Shown one piece after another: positions 36,626 to 48,528 of a DNA stretch of 64,000 nucleotides. Positions within the stretch are counted from its first letter, which is position 1. Each line of letters begins with the position of its first letter. Where the stretch lies: NCBI GenBank assembly GCA_023614405.1, contig CM042694.1, positions 482,271,392 to 482,335,391 of the forward strand, read 5' to 3'. The DNA is from Avena insularis. Its lineage: Eukaryota; Streptophyta; Magnoliopsida; Poales; Poaceae. Under the pieces are notes generated by a model that saw nothing but the letters and a program-made list of their open reading frames with translations, was not told the DNA's origin and did not search any database. The position numbers and the translations under genes are program-made.

Positions 36626-37103
36626 TGCACGGCGGCGATGAGATCGCAGAAAATAACTTGGAAACGAACGGAGGTGGTCCAGAGTTGAGGAGGAGATGAG
36701 CGCAAGGAAAAGCAGATGAGCAGCAGCAATGGCGATGGCAGTGAGGAAGAAAAGAGTGCAGATGGAAAATTACCGCCGTAGCGCCGCTACTTAACCGCTA
36801 GGAGATGCAATCCAACGGCTCACAAAAACCCTACTGGACGCGTGGCGCGCATCACGCTCGACACGTGGAGAAGAGGAAGCGCGAAACCGTCCCTCCACTA
36901 CTCCCATTACGCGCGGAAATCAAGGAGGGATAGTTAATAATAAGATTACACACGCATAGTCAAATCAAACTCAGAAAGTGGGACCCACCGCTCATCACGT
37001 CCCGTCAAAATCGCTCACGCGGACAATTGAGGTCATGCAAGCGTCAGCACTGACGTCATCAAAGGCTACTTTAGTCCTTGCTGGAGTCTTTGACTCCACC
37101 AAG

Positions 37104-37421
37104 CACTCGGGGGCTACTCCCATAGGGAGCGCTGGCCGTGCACCCTACGATTTTTTATTTTCTTACTGCAGGATATAGGCAATCACAATCAAACCCAACC
37201 ACTCGAATCACGATTCGACTATGGACATGGGTTACTCCCATAGGGAGCGCCGGAAACAATTTCGACTGAAACAAGCAAGTAAAAGACGATAGCAGTCGCA
37301 AAAGTGTTTTAATCCCTGCCTGAGTCTTCGACTGAAACAAACAAGCAAAGACGACAGCAGTCGCAAAAGTTCTTTAGTCCCTGCCTGAGTCTTCGACTCA
37401 ACCAGGCACTCGGGGGCTACT
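37104..37421 (+). repeat. Tandem repeats with purine-tract-like units before the 3' LTR of E
   Basis: A unit CACTCGGGGGCTACTCCCAT occurs at 37104-37123 and again from 37408, with a partial copy at 37225-37252. Two units of about 65 bp, 37263-37328 and 37329-37393, each starting CGACTGAAACAA and ending CCTGAGTCTT, lie between. The unit core resembles the real purine tract at 37986-37998. Confidence 0.8.
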
Positions 37422-37985
37422 CCCATAAGGAGCGCTGGCCGCGCACCCTATGATTATTTGCACAAAAACTGTGTGTTGATAACATCCACACTTGCAGAAC
37501 ATGGCGACACCGCCTCATAATTTTCCCTACAAAGAGACTACATCTCCTGGGTTGCCCGAATCGTCTCCGCGATGATAAAATTCGGATGTCGCGCTTACAG
37601 CGTGAAGGTAAGACCTGAATAAGGCCTGGCAACGCATTTAACTGCGCACTACCAGAAATATATCCGTGCTGCGAGCCACGATGAACATCTCTGTAATGAC
37701 GCGTCGAGTGCTCACACCCATATAACTGGAATTCGACTCCTGTAAGACCTCCGCGGCCTGAGTCGAATTACACCAGCACTCTTCCGGATTCGAGTCCGGG
37801 GACTCGAATTTGAGTAGATTGCGTTGTTTCACCCTAAGGTGGTTAACTGATACCGATACTTCGGTTACATCAGGCACGTATATCAACAATCCCTATGACA
37901 TAAATAAAAGCAGTCGAAAATGTACTCATTCAGGCACTCAAAGACTTCGAAAAAGTCCCCAGTCGAATCTGCGATTCTACTAGAC

Positions 37986-37998
37986 ACTTGGGGGCTAC
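37986..37998 (+). promoter_or_regulatory. Polypurine tract of element E
   Basis: CACTTGGGGGCTAC-type sequence directly precedes the 3' LTR start (TGACATGGG at 37999). Confidence 0.65.
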
Positions 37999-38480
37999 TG
38001 ACATGGGTATACCCTACAGGTACTCGAGCTTGGTATATACGGTCCAAATACGTATAGGCCCACGGTGTCACCAAGGCCCAGATGGAAGGACTCGAGTAAC
38101 CTACAGACTCTCGATTCCTTGAAGATCAAGAAAAAGCTAAAGATAGAAAGTTTGAAGGGGAAAACCCTAACTTGTAATCGACACGCTGCGAGACCTAGCC
38201 TATCTATATAAAGGCTAGGAGGGGGCAGCGAGGAGGACAGGCGCAACCCTAGTTTCCACAACCTTCACCAGATTACATCTGCGCACCATTGTAACTTTCG
38301 ACTCCTTCAATAATTCCACGAGCAGACAAGTAGGAGTAGGGACCTCTACGAGGCATGAACCTGGGTAAATCCTTTGTCCCCTGTGTGCTTGTTTGCTAGC
38401 CGATAGATGTCTCCAGCGCTCCCTCCTTCTCCAAAACCCAAGTCCATAACAATGGGCATTGATGAGTTAAACCCTCGTCA
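37999..38480 (+). repeat. 3' LTR of element E
   Basis: 482 bp partner of 26660-27148; TATA box at 38205-38212. Followed by CCAAT, which with CCAAC at 26655 forms a one-mismatch target duplication. Confidence 0.93.
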
Positions 38481-39124
38481 CCAATGAACATAGTTTTCAG
38501 AATAAAAGCAACCTTTGAAGAAATAATTACGAAAACCTGCATTGCCTACGACCTTTGGTCTATGGCTGTAGAGATAGTGCATAATACACTCTTTTTGTGA
38601 ACTTGCTGAGTACGCTCGTACTCAACCGTACCTTCTTAACCCTTGCAAGATTCTGAAGACATTGAAGACGGCGTCAACACCAACTTATGCCCAATAAACC
38701 ATCATCGACAACTCAAGTTCTTCAATCAAGTCAATGAAGTCAACATGTTCATCAACCAAAGTGAAGACAAAGTTCTGGTTAGATAGGAGTAGATAGTCTA
38801 GCCATAAAATCTACTTCTGTAGAGCATTGCCTTAGTAGAAATTGCAAGTCAGATAGTTTAGATGATAGTCTTTTTAGCTAGATAGCTCTGAGTTATTATT
38901 TCTTGTTCTTCTTTGGTAGAAGTTTCTTTCTCTCTCTTTAACCTAGAGTGTTCTCTAGATCTTTTGTAAAAAGTTGAGTTGTAATCTATAGTCATGTCTT
39001 GGACCTGATGTGTTTCTGTTGTACCACTCTGAGGCATGTAATACTAGTGAATGGTGTTTCATTGGTGTTATGTCAATGACTATAGTGTACTACATCATGT
39101 AGTGGTATGTTGGGTCACCGCAGT

Positions 39125-39137
39125 TGGTATCAAAGCA
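39125..39137 (+). promoter_or_regulatory. Primer-binding site, internal 2 (initiator tRNA-Met type)
   Basis: TGGTATCAAAGCA begins 2 nt after the end of LTR2. It differs from the internal 1 site by one G to A change. Its presence after LTR2 shows LTR2 also acts as a 5' LTR. Confidence 0.85.
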
Positions 39138-39357
39138 TATGCTTTGACCTTAGGTTGGTAAACCTAGTAAATGGGTAGAGCATGTAGGAAGGATGTTAGC
39201 AACAATAGAGTTCTATAGAAATATGATGGATATTCAATTGGGAATAATCTCGTCATGTTGCTAGTGCGATGATTATTTATTATGTTGTAATTTTAAATAA
39301 GTACCATGAGTTTTAACTCAAGATGACCGATGATAATTTTTTATCTACAGTACAAGA

Positions 39358-39429
39358 ATGGCATCTAGGTATCCACCTCAGAATGTTCAAGTATTGAACA
39401 AGCCCTTAGAGGATTATGAAGATGACTAG
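39358..39429 (+). pseudogene. Start of the unassigned LARD ORF, internal 2
   Basis: ATG at 39358 opens the same frame as 10085 in internal 1 (MASRYPPRN). It meets TAG at 39427-39429, at the same codon as TAA 10154-10156 in internal 1. Element C is inserted right after, and the frame continues at 47448. Confidence 0.55.
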
Positions 39430-39434
39430 ACAAT

Positions 39435-41023
39435 TGATGCGCTCGATGATCGACGTAGAGCTCGTTGGGAACCCCAAGAGGAAGGTATGATGAGCACAGC
39501 AGCAAGTTTTCCCTCAGTTATGAAACCAAGGTTTAATCGAACCAGTAGGAGCAAGGAAACACCCCAAAGGTGTTACTAGCTGAGCTTTGGCAGGGCGCAC
39601 TACCGGTGCTAGTAGCAACGTGGAGACCTGCACAACACAACCACAGAACTTTGTCCCCAACTTGCGATGAGGTTGTCAATCTCACCGTGTTTTGCGGAAA
39701 ACAAAGGATTAAACGTATCGAATGGAAAGAAGTAAAAGTTTGCAGAAAGTAAACACAAAGAAGTAAAAAATTGTAGATTGTATGTAAAGAAGAAGGACCG
39801 GGATCCATAGTTCACTAGAGGTGGCTCTCCTTAGATAGATAACATGCAGGGTGAAGATATTACAGCGGGGCAATTAACAAATACCGAGAAAGCAATACAT
39901 GCATATACTAATCATCTTGACTCCTTTGAGACTTGATTGGGCATTACAACATAATACATAGACCGCCATCCAACTATATCTATGACTAATAATCCACCTT
40001 TAGGTTATCATCCGAACCCTCTCTAGTATTAAGTTGCAAGCAACAAATTATTGCTTTACGAACCGCGTGTAAAGTAAACAATACGATTGTTCTATGAACA
40101 AAAGATTGTTGTTTTCTCCCTAGTAGCAACAGCACATCTAGTACCTTAGAGATTTTTGTCACTTCCCCATATTACCAGAGGCATGAACCCACTATCGAGC
40201 ATAAATACTAACTCTTGGAGTTGCTAGCATCTACTTGGCCAAGATAGCTACTAACAATGGAAAGCATGCAAGATCTCAAATAACAAGACATGATAGAATC
40301 AATAATCAATCTGAAATAGCATCTCAATATCCATCGGATACCCGCAAACACAACATGTATGAATTACAAATAGATGATCTTGATCATGAACGGAGCTCAC
40401 AAGATCTAAACATGAAAGCACAAAGGAGGAGAAACCAGCCATCTAGCTACTATATGGATCCGTAGTCCAAGGGTGAACTACTCATGCATCACACCGGAGG
40501 CTTGCATGGTGATGAAGAAGGCCTCCAGGGTGAATTTCCCTCTCTGGCAGAGTGCCGGGAAGAGCTTCAGATCCCTCCTGATCTAGGGATGGAGATGACG
40601 AGCTCTGAGACTCTTCGTGGATTTTGATCGGGTACCTAGGGTTTTCGTCCCGAGGAAACTTATAGGCGGAAGGAGAGGCCGAGGGTCTGGGGTCGGCGGA
40701 CCACCCCGGCGTGGGCCAGCCCTGACATGTGACCAGGTGGTGTGGCCGGCCCCAGCCCTTCTCTGTCTCGTATTCTAGCACTTGACCCCTTCCGAAAAAA
40801 TAGGCACTTTGGCTTTTGTCCCATCCAATTCTAAGAATATTCATTTTCTGACTTTCCTGGAACCAAAAACAGCAGAAAACAGGCAGCTGGCACTATGGCT
40901 CTTGTTAATAGGTTAGTCCAAGAAATCATAATAAAAGTACTCCAAAGTTGGAACAAAACACAAGAAAGTGGATAAAACCAATCATGGAACATCAAAAATT
41001 ATAGATACATTTGCAATGTATCA
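39435..41023 (-). repeat. 3' LTR of element C
   Basis: 1589 bp, partner of 45848-47442. Its inner border is next to the purine tract (41024-41040, AAGCTTGGAAATGT-like on the minus strand). Confidence 0.92.
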
Positions 41024-43718
41024 ACATTTCCAAGCTTAACTCCTGCTCGTCCTCGAGTAGGTAAGTGATAAAAAGAATAATTTTTGAGGTGACATGCACC
41101 ATCAAAGACTTGATCAAAGTATTTGCAAAACATTCAAAGCTGGGATCATAGTACTTCAATCATAACATGAAAGACAAAGTTCTAGCAATAAGCAAAGAGA
41201 CTATGATGCAACATGAAAAGGCACAAACAAAAGATTCATGAATAACATGCTTTGCAAGACATTTGTTTGTTTCACATAAAGAAAACATAGCATAATAGTA
41301 TTCAGCTTGTCCCTCAATAGAGTAGCAAATATAAATGCATGGGACACCTTCAAAGTTCATAAGAGTGACTAGATACAATAGTTTCAAACAAGCAATAACA
41401 AGTTATGCATCAATCAACTAGTCTTGGGACAATGCACATAGAACTAAGAATGGCCACTATGCTCTCAAAGTAGTGCATAAAGATAGAAGGTGGAGACTCA
41501 ATATAATGGTGGAAGAAAGGCCTTTTGTAAAAGGAAGTAGGGATTCAAGTCTCATAAAGAGCTTCCAAAAATTATGGTACTTGTAGCTTTCAGCTCTCAT
41601 TGCCCCTATCATAAGCATCTTGAAGGTGATTAAGGTTAAAGTGACACAACTAAGAGGATATGCTTGACAAGTTATAAACCGAAATCTCATGCCCCTTACT
41701 TACGAAGACCGATCCTCATGCTACTCACCTTTAGTCACGAGTAAGCTCTTGTCATTGTAAGTATGTGTGTATCATTAAGAACCACCAACGGGGTACCCCT
41801 TGCACATGATACGGGAGCTTTCCCATAGTCAAAATGACAAGGCAAGCAGACAATGAGCATCTCAGCGATCTTTTTATTTGCTATTTGCATAGGTTTTTAT
41901 TGAGGATGCTTCATAGAGTGTTCATTATGGTGATGCTGAGAGTTTCCACCATGATTAGGCATGGCTTAGGCTAGCGGCCCAGGCGTTTCTCTAACACACA
42001 TACAAACTCCATGATCATACAAGTTCCACATTTATTTCACACCGCCGGGATCCGTAAGCAAAAGAACATAATATCAACAGGGTACAAAGTACAAGTGCAA
42101 TGTTGAAAGCGTTCCCCATGAAACATGGTTCTGCTAATTTCAACTTATAAAGCGCAAGCATATACGCAACAAAGAAGGACCCAAAGGTTCAAGTTTATTA
42201 GAGGCAAAAAATTAAAGTGTGCCATCAAGTTCGTGAGAGCTTTAATCACTAGTTTTCTCATAACAAGTGAAAGGTAGACAAAAGCATGAATATACTTGGA
42301 ATAGCATAAGATAGTAGGTAGGTATGGTGGACTCTTTGGAATAACTTGGTTTAGGGAGTTGGATGCATGAGTGGAACTCATACTTTGTGGTGGAGGCTAG
42401 CAAAAGACTGGGAGCGACAAACTAAGAGAGCAATAATGGCCATAATCATGCAGAGCGACAAAACATCATTGATCAAAGCATAAAGTGATACTACAAGTTG
42501 AAAACTAAAGGATCATAAAGGCTATGGTGACTTGAGATAGTCATAACATGGTGTGAGCATGTGCCAAGTCAACCCAAATAAAGTATCAAAGGAGAATACC
42601 ACTATACTATGCTTTAATATGCTAAAACAACGCGTGATTCATCCAAGGCACATTAAGCAATCTCAATTGTTTATAACAAGTCATGCTACAGCAAAGAATA
42701 CTAAGCATAAAGCCAAAACAATATCAAGCATGGCATGACAAAGCATAGCCACAGTCAAAAACGAGCTCTTTTTACCACATAAGCATGAGCTTTCCTACTC
42801 TTTTCCAAACCAAACCAAACTAATTGCAAACCAATGTATGAAAGAGGGGGTCCAACCAACTTATTCAGAAAACTAAGAAAACCAAGCAAACTAAAAACCA
42901 AAACCAAAACAAAAAAGAAGACGCTCCAAGAAAAACACAACTGTGCATGAAACAATAAAAATGAAGCGTTTGGAAGAAACCTGGAATTTTTATTGATGAA
43001 GAAGGGGATGCCTTGGGCAACCCCAAGCTTTGACGCTTATAATTTTTGGATATTTCTTGGGGTGACACGCGTGTCATCCCCAAGCTTGAGCTTTAGTCCA
43101 TCCTTCATCTCATTACTCATTCCTTCCATATACCTGAAAATTTTCCTTCATACAAAACTTCACACAATCTCATTAGCAACATTAGTGCACTTAAGATAAA
43201 TAATTCTCAAGGTTCAGTTCTAACACCAAATAAACTTCCATTAGAACACTGATACTGTAGCACTTCCCTCAAAAAGCTCAATTCCCTAAAGGAACTCAAG
43301 AAGGAACTAACAAGAAGCAAATGCAGAAAATGGCAGAAATCTGTCAAAACAGACCAGCAGGTAAAGACGAATTTTTTCGAAGACCTTCTGTTGCTCAAAT
43401 CAAAAAGTGTTGAACTAATGAAAGTTAGATAACAACCGGGGTCAGAAGAACAAAAAATTACAGATCAATCCAACGTACAGAGCTCTCTCTGGAATGTTTA
43501 CGGTGAAGCACAAAAATCTGTTTCGGGACAGCAACCTTCCCAATAATTACTTAACTCTCATTAGAGATTACTCTTGGCACAAAAAGCAAATGAAAAGGAT
43601 AAGGAGAGGTTATTACTGAAGCAATAACTTCCAAGACTCAACTAAAACTCTTGGGTTATCTCCCAACAAGTACTTTTCTTTAACGCCTTTAAGTTAGGCA
43701 TAAGAAGCAAAGAAAGAA
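41024..43718 (-). other. Non-coding internal region of element C
   Basis: 2.7 kb colinear with 15929-18703 of B. No supported frame. It holds the paired hairpins at 43004-43084. Confidence 0.7.
43004..43084 (-). repeat. Paired hairpins in the non-coding region of C
   Basis: Counterpart of 16565-16645 in B. The hairpin 43004-43024 has arms GGGGATGCC and GGCAACCCC (one mismatch). The other, 43056-43084, has arms CTTGGGG and CCCCAAG around a perfect 14 bp palindrome TGACACGCGTGTCA at 43063-43076. Confidence 0.75.
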
Positions 43719-45656
43719 TCAAGTGTTCTCAAATGAAGAAGCATTAAGACCAAATTTTGTTTTCATAGGAGAAGCAAAAGAAATCTTTTCTCTCTTTTTA
43801 GGGAAGTGTTCTATACCTTTCTTGAGTGGGAGTTGATATTTAAGGGTGCCTTCTTTCATATCAATGATGGCACCAACAGTTCTAAGAAAGGGTCTTCCCA
43901 AAGTAATAGGACAAGAAGCATTGTATTCAACATCCAAAACATAGAAATCAACGGGGACATAGGAATCGTTAACCATAATAATAACATCATTAAGACTCCC
44001 CATGAGTTCCTTTTTAGCATTAGCATCAAGTGGGACATTCAAATAGCAATCTTCAAGAGGAGGCAAATCAAGCATATCATAAATCCTTCTAGGCATAATA
44101 GAAACACTACTATCAAGATCACACAAAGCTTTGAAATCAAAGTCATTCACTTTCATATTAATGATGGGTTCCCAACCATCTTCTTGTTTTATAGGAATAG
44201 AAGCTTTATGTTTCATCTTTTCTTCTTTAATCTTTATGAGAGCATCGGTAATGTGTTTTGTAAAGGCCATGTTCATAGCACTAGCATTAGGACTTTTTGC
44301 AAGCTTTTGTAGGAACTTAATAACTTCAGAGATATTGCAACCATCAAGATCAAAATCAAATTTATCATCTAAAGTAGTAGAACTATTAGTAGCCTCGACA
44401 CTAGTGGTGGTGATAGTAGAAACACTAATGTTTCTAGCAATTTCATCTTATCTTTCCCACTTAGCATGTAATTCAACTAATAGTCTAACATTTTCATCAA
44501 TTCCTACTTGTATAGCATTAGTGGCTGCAAAGGGATTCTCATTAGTTTCAGGTTTAGTAGCCATTTTATTCAAAGTAGTTTGAGCTTCAGCTAAAGATGC
44601 TATATTTCTTTCAGCGTTAGAGAGTTTTTCCTCAATAGTTTTATTGAAAGCAGTTTGTTTACTAATAAACTCTTTAAGCATAACTTCAAGTTCATAGGGA
44701 GCACTCTTATTATTGTTGTAAGAATTTCCATAAGCATTACCATTGTTGGGAGCATATGGCTTATAATTGTTGTTACCAAAATTGTTCCTATAAGCATTAT
44801 TACCATAAGCATTGTTGCCAAAGTTGTTATTTCTTATGAAGTTCACATCAACTTGCTCTTCTTGAGCAACTAAAGAAGCTAGAGGAACATTATTTAGATC
44901 AATATGGGCTTTCCCATTAACAAGCATAGACATAATAATATCAATGTTATCACTCAAGGAGGATGTTTCCTCAACAGAATTTACCTTCTTACCCTGTGGA
45001 GCTCTCTCAGTATGCCATTCAGAATAATTAACCATCATATTGTCTAGAAGTTTTGTTGCAGCACCCAAAGTGATGGTCATAAAGGTACCTCCAGCAGCTG
45101 AGTCCAATAGGTTCCTTGAAGAATAGTTCAATCCTGCATAAAAAGTTTGGATGATCATCCAAGGCGATCCATGAGTGGGACAATTCTTTACCAAAGATTT
45201 CATTCTTTCCCAAGCTTGAGCAACATGCTCATTATCAAGTTGTTTAAACTTCATTATTTCACTTCTCATGGATATAATCTTAACAGGAGGATAGTATTTT
45301 CCAATAAAAGCATCTTTGCATTTAGTCCAAGAATCAATACTATTCCTAGTTAAGGAATTCAACCACTCTTTAGCTTTTCCTCTCAAAGAGAAAGGAAACA
45401 ATTTCAGCTTAATAATATCACCATCTATATCCCTATGCTTCTGCATCTCACAAAGTTCAACAAAGTTATTTAGATGGAAGGCAACGTCTTCATTACCAAT
45501 ACCAGAAAATTGTTCTCTCATAACAAGATTGAGCAAAGCAGGTTTTATCTCAAAGAAAGTATTTTCAGCCACAGGTGGAGCAATAGGTGTGCTCATAAAA
45601 TCATTGTTGTTGGTGCTAGTGAAGTCACACAACTTAGTGTTTTCAAGAGTAGTCAT
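43719..45656 (-). pseudogene. gag: gag-protease polyprotein of element C, one nonsense codon
   Basis: Starts at the ATG 45656-45654 (MTTLENTKLCDF) rather than at the longer upstream open frame, because that frame continues into the LTR and the same Met is used in B. The reading frame is otherwise continuous for 645 residues: gag domain, Asn-rich repeat region (NNFGNNAYGNNAYRNNFGN), acidic region, and a retropepsin-like C-terminal domain with CDLDSSVSIMP and ITLGRPFLRTVG. The only break is TAA at 44445-44447 (LHAKWER then stop), where B has a Glu codon. The Asp-Leu-Asp active site is shared with B. Frame is intact at the T run where B is shifted. Confidence 0.87.
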
Positions 45657-45819
45657 TTTTTGGGTTTTGAAAGAAGAAAGCAAACAAGTAAAACTAATTT
45701 TTTTGTGTTTTTTTGAAGAACAAAACAAGCAAACAAAGCAAAAAGAAACTAAGCAAAATAAAAACAACAAAGTAAAAAGATTGGTTATGAGGGACTCTCC
45801 TTGTGAAGATGTCCTTGAC

Positions 45820-45837
45820 TCCCCGGCAACGGCGCCA
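45820..45837 (-). promoter_or_regulatory. Primer-binding site of element C (tRNA-Asp)
   Basis: Minus strand reads TGGCGCCGTTGCCGGGGA, identical to B, 10 nt inside the 5' LTR border at 45848. Confidence 0.85.
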
Positions 45838-45847
45838 GAAAATAGCT

Positions 45848-47442
45848 TGATGCGCTCGACGATCGATGTAGAGCTCGTTGGGAACCCCAAGAGGAAGGTA
45901 TGATGAGCACAGCAGCAAGTTTTCTCTCAGTTATGAAACCAAGGTTTAATCGAACCAAGAGGAGGAAACACCCCAAAGGTGTTACTAGCTGAGCTTTGGC
46001 AGGGCGCACTACCGGTGCTAGTAGCAACATGGAGACCTGCACAACACAACCACAGAACTTTGTCCCCAACTTGCGATGAGGTTGTCAATCTCACCGTGTT
46101 TTGCGAAAAACAAAGGATTAAACGTATCGAATGGAAAGAAGTAAAAGTTTGCAGAAAGTAAACACAAAGCAGTAAAAGATTGTAGATTGTATGTAACGAA
46201 GAAGGACCGGGATCCATAGTTCACTAGAGGTGGCTCTCCTTAGATAGATAACATGCTGGGTGAACAAATTACAGCAGGGCAATTGACAAACACCGAGAAA
46301 GCAATACATGCATATACTAATCATCTTGACTCCTTTGAGACTTGATTGGGCATTACAACATAATACATAGACCGCCATCCAACTGCATCTATGACTAATA
46401 ATCCACCTTCAGGTTATCATCCGAATCCCCTCCAGTATTAAGTTGCAAGCAACAGATTATTGCTTTACGAACTACGTGTAAAGTAAACAATACGATTGTT
46501 CTATGAATAAAAGATCGTTGTTTTCTCCCTAGTAGCAACAGCACATCTAGTACCTTAGAGATTTCTGTCACTTCCCTAGATTACTAGAGGCATGAACCCA
46601 TTATCGAGCATAAATACTAACTCTTGGAGTTGCTAGCACCTACTTGGCCAAGATAGCTACTAACAACGGAAAGCATGCAAGATCTCAAATAACAAAGACA
46701 TGATAGAATCAATAATCAATCTGAAATAGCATCTCAATATCCATCGGATCCCCGCAAACACAACATGTATGAATTATAAATAGATGATCTTGATCATGAA
46801 CGGAGCTCACAAGATCTAAACATGAAAGCACAAAGGAGGAGAAACCAGCCATCTAGCTACTACATGGATCCGTAGTCCAAGGATGAACTACTCACGCATC
46901 ACACCGGAGGCTTGCATGGTGATGAAGAAGGCCTCCAGGGTGAATTCCCCTCTCCGGCAGGATGCCGAGAAGAGCTTCAGATCCCTCCCGATCTTGGGAT
47001 GGAGATGACGACGGCTACAAACTCTTTTATGGATTTTTGATCGGGTACCTAGGGTTTTCGTCCCAAGGGCAACTTATAGGAGGAAGGAGAGGCCGAGGGG
47101 GTGCTGGGGTCGGCCAGACCACCCCCTGGCGTGGGCTAGGCCTGGCCGCGTGACCAGGTGGTGTGGCCGGCCCCCAGCCCTTCTCCAGCTCGTATTCTGG
47201 CACTTGATCCCTTCCAGAAAAATAGGCACTTTGGCTTTTGTCTCGTCCAATTCCGAGAATATTCATTTTCTGACTTTCCTGGAACCAAAAGCAGCAGAAA
47301 AGCAGGTAACTTTGTGGCTCTTGTTAATAGGTTAGTCCAAGAAATCATAATAAAAGTACTCCAAAGTTGGAACAAAACACAAGAAAGTGGATAAAACCAA
47401 GCATGGAACATCAAAAATTATAGATACATTTGCAATGTATCA
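45848..47442 (-). repeat. 5' LTR of element C
   Basis: 1595 bp, partner of 39435-41023; ends at the ACAAT duplication. Confidence 0.92.
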
Positions 47443-47447
47443 ACAAT

Positions 47448-48528
47448 CACTCTAAGACAACTTCTATGGAGTCTAGATTGTGAGTCTCGACTCCTGGTCA
47501 AGGTTTACAGTTTCTATGATGGGCAGATATTGGTCAAGTACCGTATCCTGATCATGTTAACCAAGAAGTTGGGAGTGAGTGGAGAAATGCCATCAGGAGA
47601 AGCAAGATGTATGGAAACAGCCTATCAGATTGCACTAGTAGCAGCCATAACTAGGATGAGGGAACAAAATTCCAAGGCACCGAACCCATAGTATTGATCC
47701 AGATTTAGATCATTCTGCTCTGATAAGGACTAAACCTACTCTAGAAGTAGAGTATATGGATCGTTACAAGTCTTTACTGAACACATTCCATAACACTCAT
47801 CAAGTGCTAGTTCAAGAGTTGGACACTGTCATTGAGGATTTTACTGATCCTGCAAATGCAAGGGCACGTAGAAATAAGTTTGCTAAAGAAGCAAAGCACC
47901 CGAAACCAGTCTTTTCAGGGGAGGTGTTTAAAGAAACGGAGTTTAATGACCCACACTTTGAAGTCTATGACTATTATCCAGTTGAACCTCAACAACCAGT
48001 AGACCTGTGGACCGAATATGAGGAGGAACAAAAAAATTGGAATGCACCCAATTCCAATAATGTCGTTAGAGGTAATACCGGATGGAAAAACCAGTCTTAC
48101 AATGAAATCATGGGAAAACCTATACTATGTGGATCTAGTAATGGAGTAGAAACCAGTTATAAGCCTATAGAATCTTATGGACCATATGTGGTAGTAACAA
48201 TTCCATTGATCTGGAAAAATGTCCTGGTAATTACTATACCAATATGTACGACTGGATTGTGGAAAAGGCAAAGAATACCTCTTACTTTGAAGAGGCGCTC
48301 GAAAGTAGAAAGAAAAATCCTGAAGAAGACCATGAGTATGTTAGTCATTTTTCAATGGCTAATCTTATCTTGGTACTCCTACTCAAGATTACGCACCTAC
48401 TGCATGTTCTTATGCACCATAAGGCAGCTGTCGAACTTCGCGCCAGCATGGACGAAAATCCCAGAAGCACTGAAGTGAGGGAGGAAAGTAAGAATAGAAG
48501 TGATCCAGAAAGTAGAGTGCTTGAATAA
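47448..48528 (+). pseudogene. Unassigned LARD ORF, internal 2, continued after element C
   Basis: Aligns with 10158-11280 of internal 1. Two stops of internal 1 are absent here (a Gln codon near 47522 and a Lys codon near 47564), but about 33 bp near 47680 are deleted and frames shift near 47690 and 48110-48250. Recognisable parts are YMDRYKSLLNTFHNTHQVL, PVDLWTEYEEEQKNWNAP and MYDWIVEKAKNTSYFEEALE. Comparison of the two copies shows a once-coding sequence of about 370-400 residues. No CCHC, protease or RT motif is seen. Confidence 0.55.

Larger units (their letters stand above)
36626..37998. other. 3' non-coding region of element E
   Basis: Between the start of the antisense gene and the 3' LTR. 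The first 170 bp are, on the minus strand, C/T-rich and likely hold the leader and promoter of the antisense gene; a weak TTAAGTA lies near 36788-36794 but I do not rely on it. The rest holds tandem repeats and no supported frame. Confidence 0.6.
26660..38480 (+). mobile_element. Element E: Ty3/Gypsy retrotransposon, Tat lineage, with antisense accessory gene
   Basis: 11.8 kb, TG...CA ends, flanked by CCAAC (26655-26659) and CCAAT (38481-38485), a duplication with one mismatch. LTRs are 26660-27148 and 37999-38480. The order is gag, protease, RT, RNase H, a second RNase H-like domain, integrase, then a long 3' region with a spliced gene on the opposite strand and tandem repeats. A second (archaeal-type) RNase H and extra 3' genes are known marks of the Tat clade (Grande, Cinful, RIRE2, Retand). 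All coding parts carry breaks. Confidence 0.92.
21047..39122 (+). repeat. LTR2 of the array, interrupted by D and E
   Basis: Begins TGTAACATCCCAGC after the purine tract and ends ...GGGTCACCGCA before a primer-binding site. The LTR sequence itself is 21047-22457, 23853-26659 and 38486-39122, about 4.85 kb in total. It has the short form at 26350, lacking the 1.7 kb present in LTR3, as does LTR1. At several other sites (about 21320, 23940, 25960) it agrees with LTR3 against LTR1. A CT microsatellite lies at about 25365-25381. Confidence 0.88.
39435..47442 (-). mobile_element. Element C: non-autonomous Gypsy (gag-protease only), minus strand
   Basis: TG...CA ends, flanked by the 5 bp duplication ACAAT (39430-39434 and 47443-47447); the empty site is visible at about 10158 in internal 1. 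LTRs are 45848-47442 (5') and 39435-41023 (3'). Same family and same layout as B: tRNA-Asp primer site, gag-protease, long non-coding region, no pol. B and C form a large inverted pair about 19 kb apart. Confidence 0.92.

Noticed and set aside
36187..36699. Plus-strand frame of 170 codons at 36187-36699
   Set aside because: It is the complement of exon 1 of the antisense gene, whose minus-strand frame has the recognisable domain and splice sites.
44131..45903. Long plus-strand frames inside element C
   Set aside because: They mirror the gag-protease frame on the minus strand; the same mirror frames occur opposite gag-pro in B.
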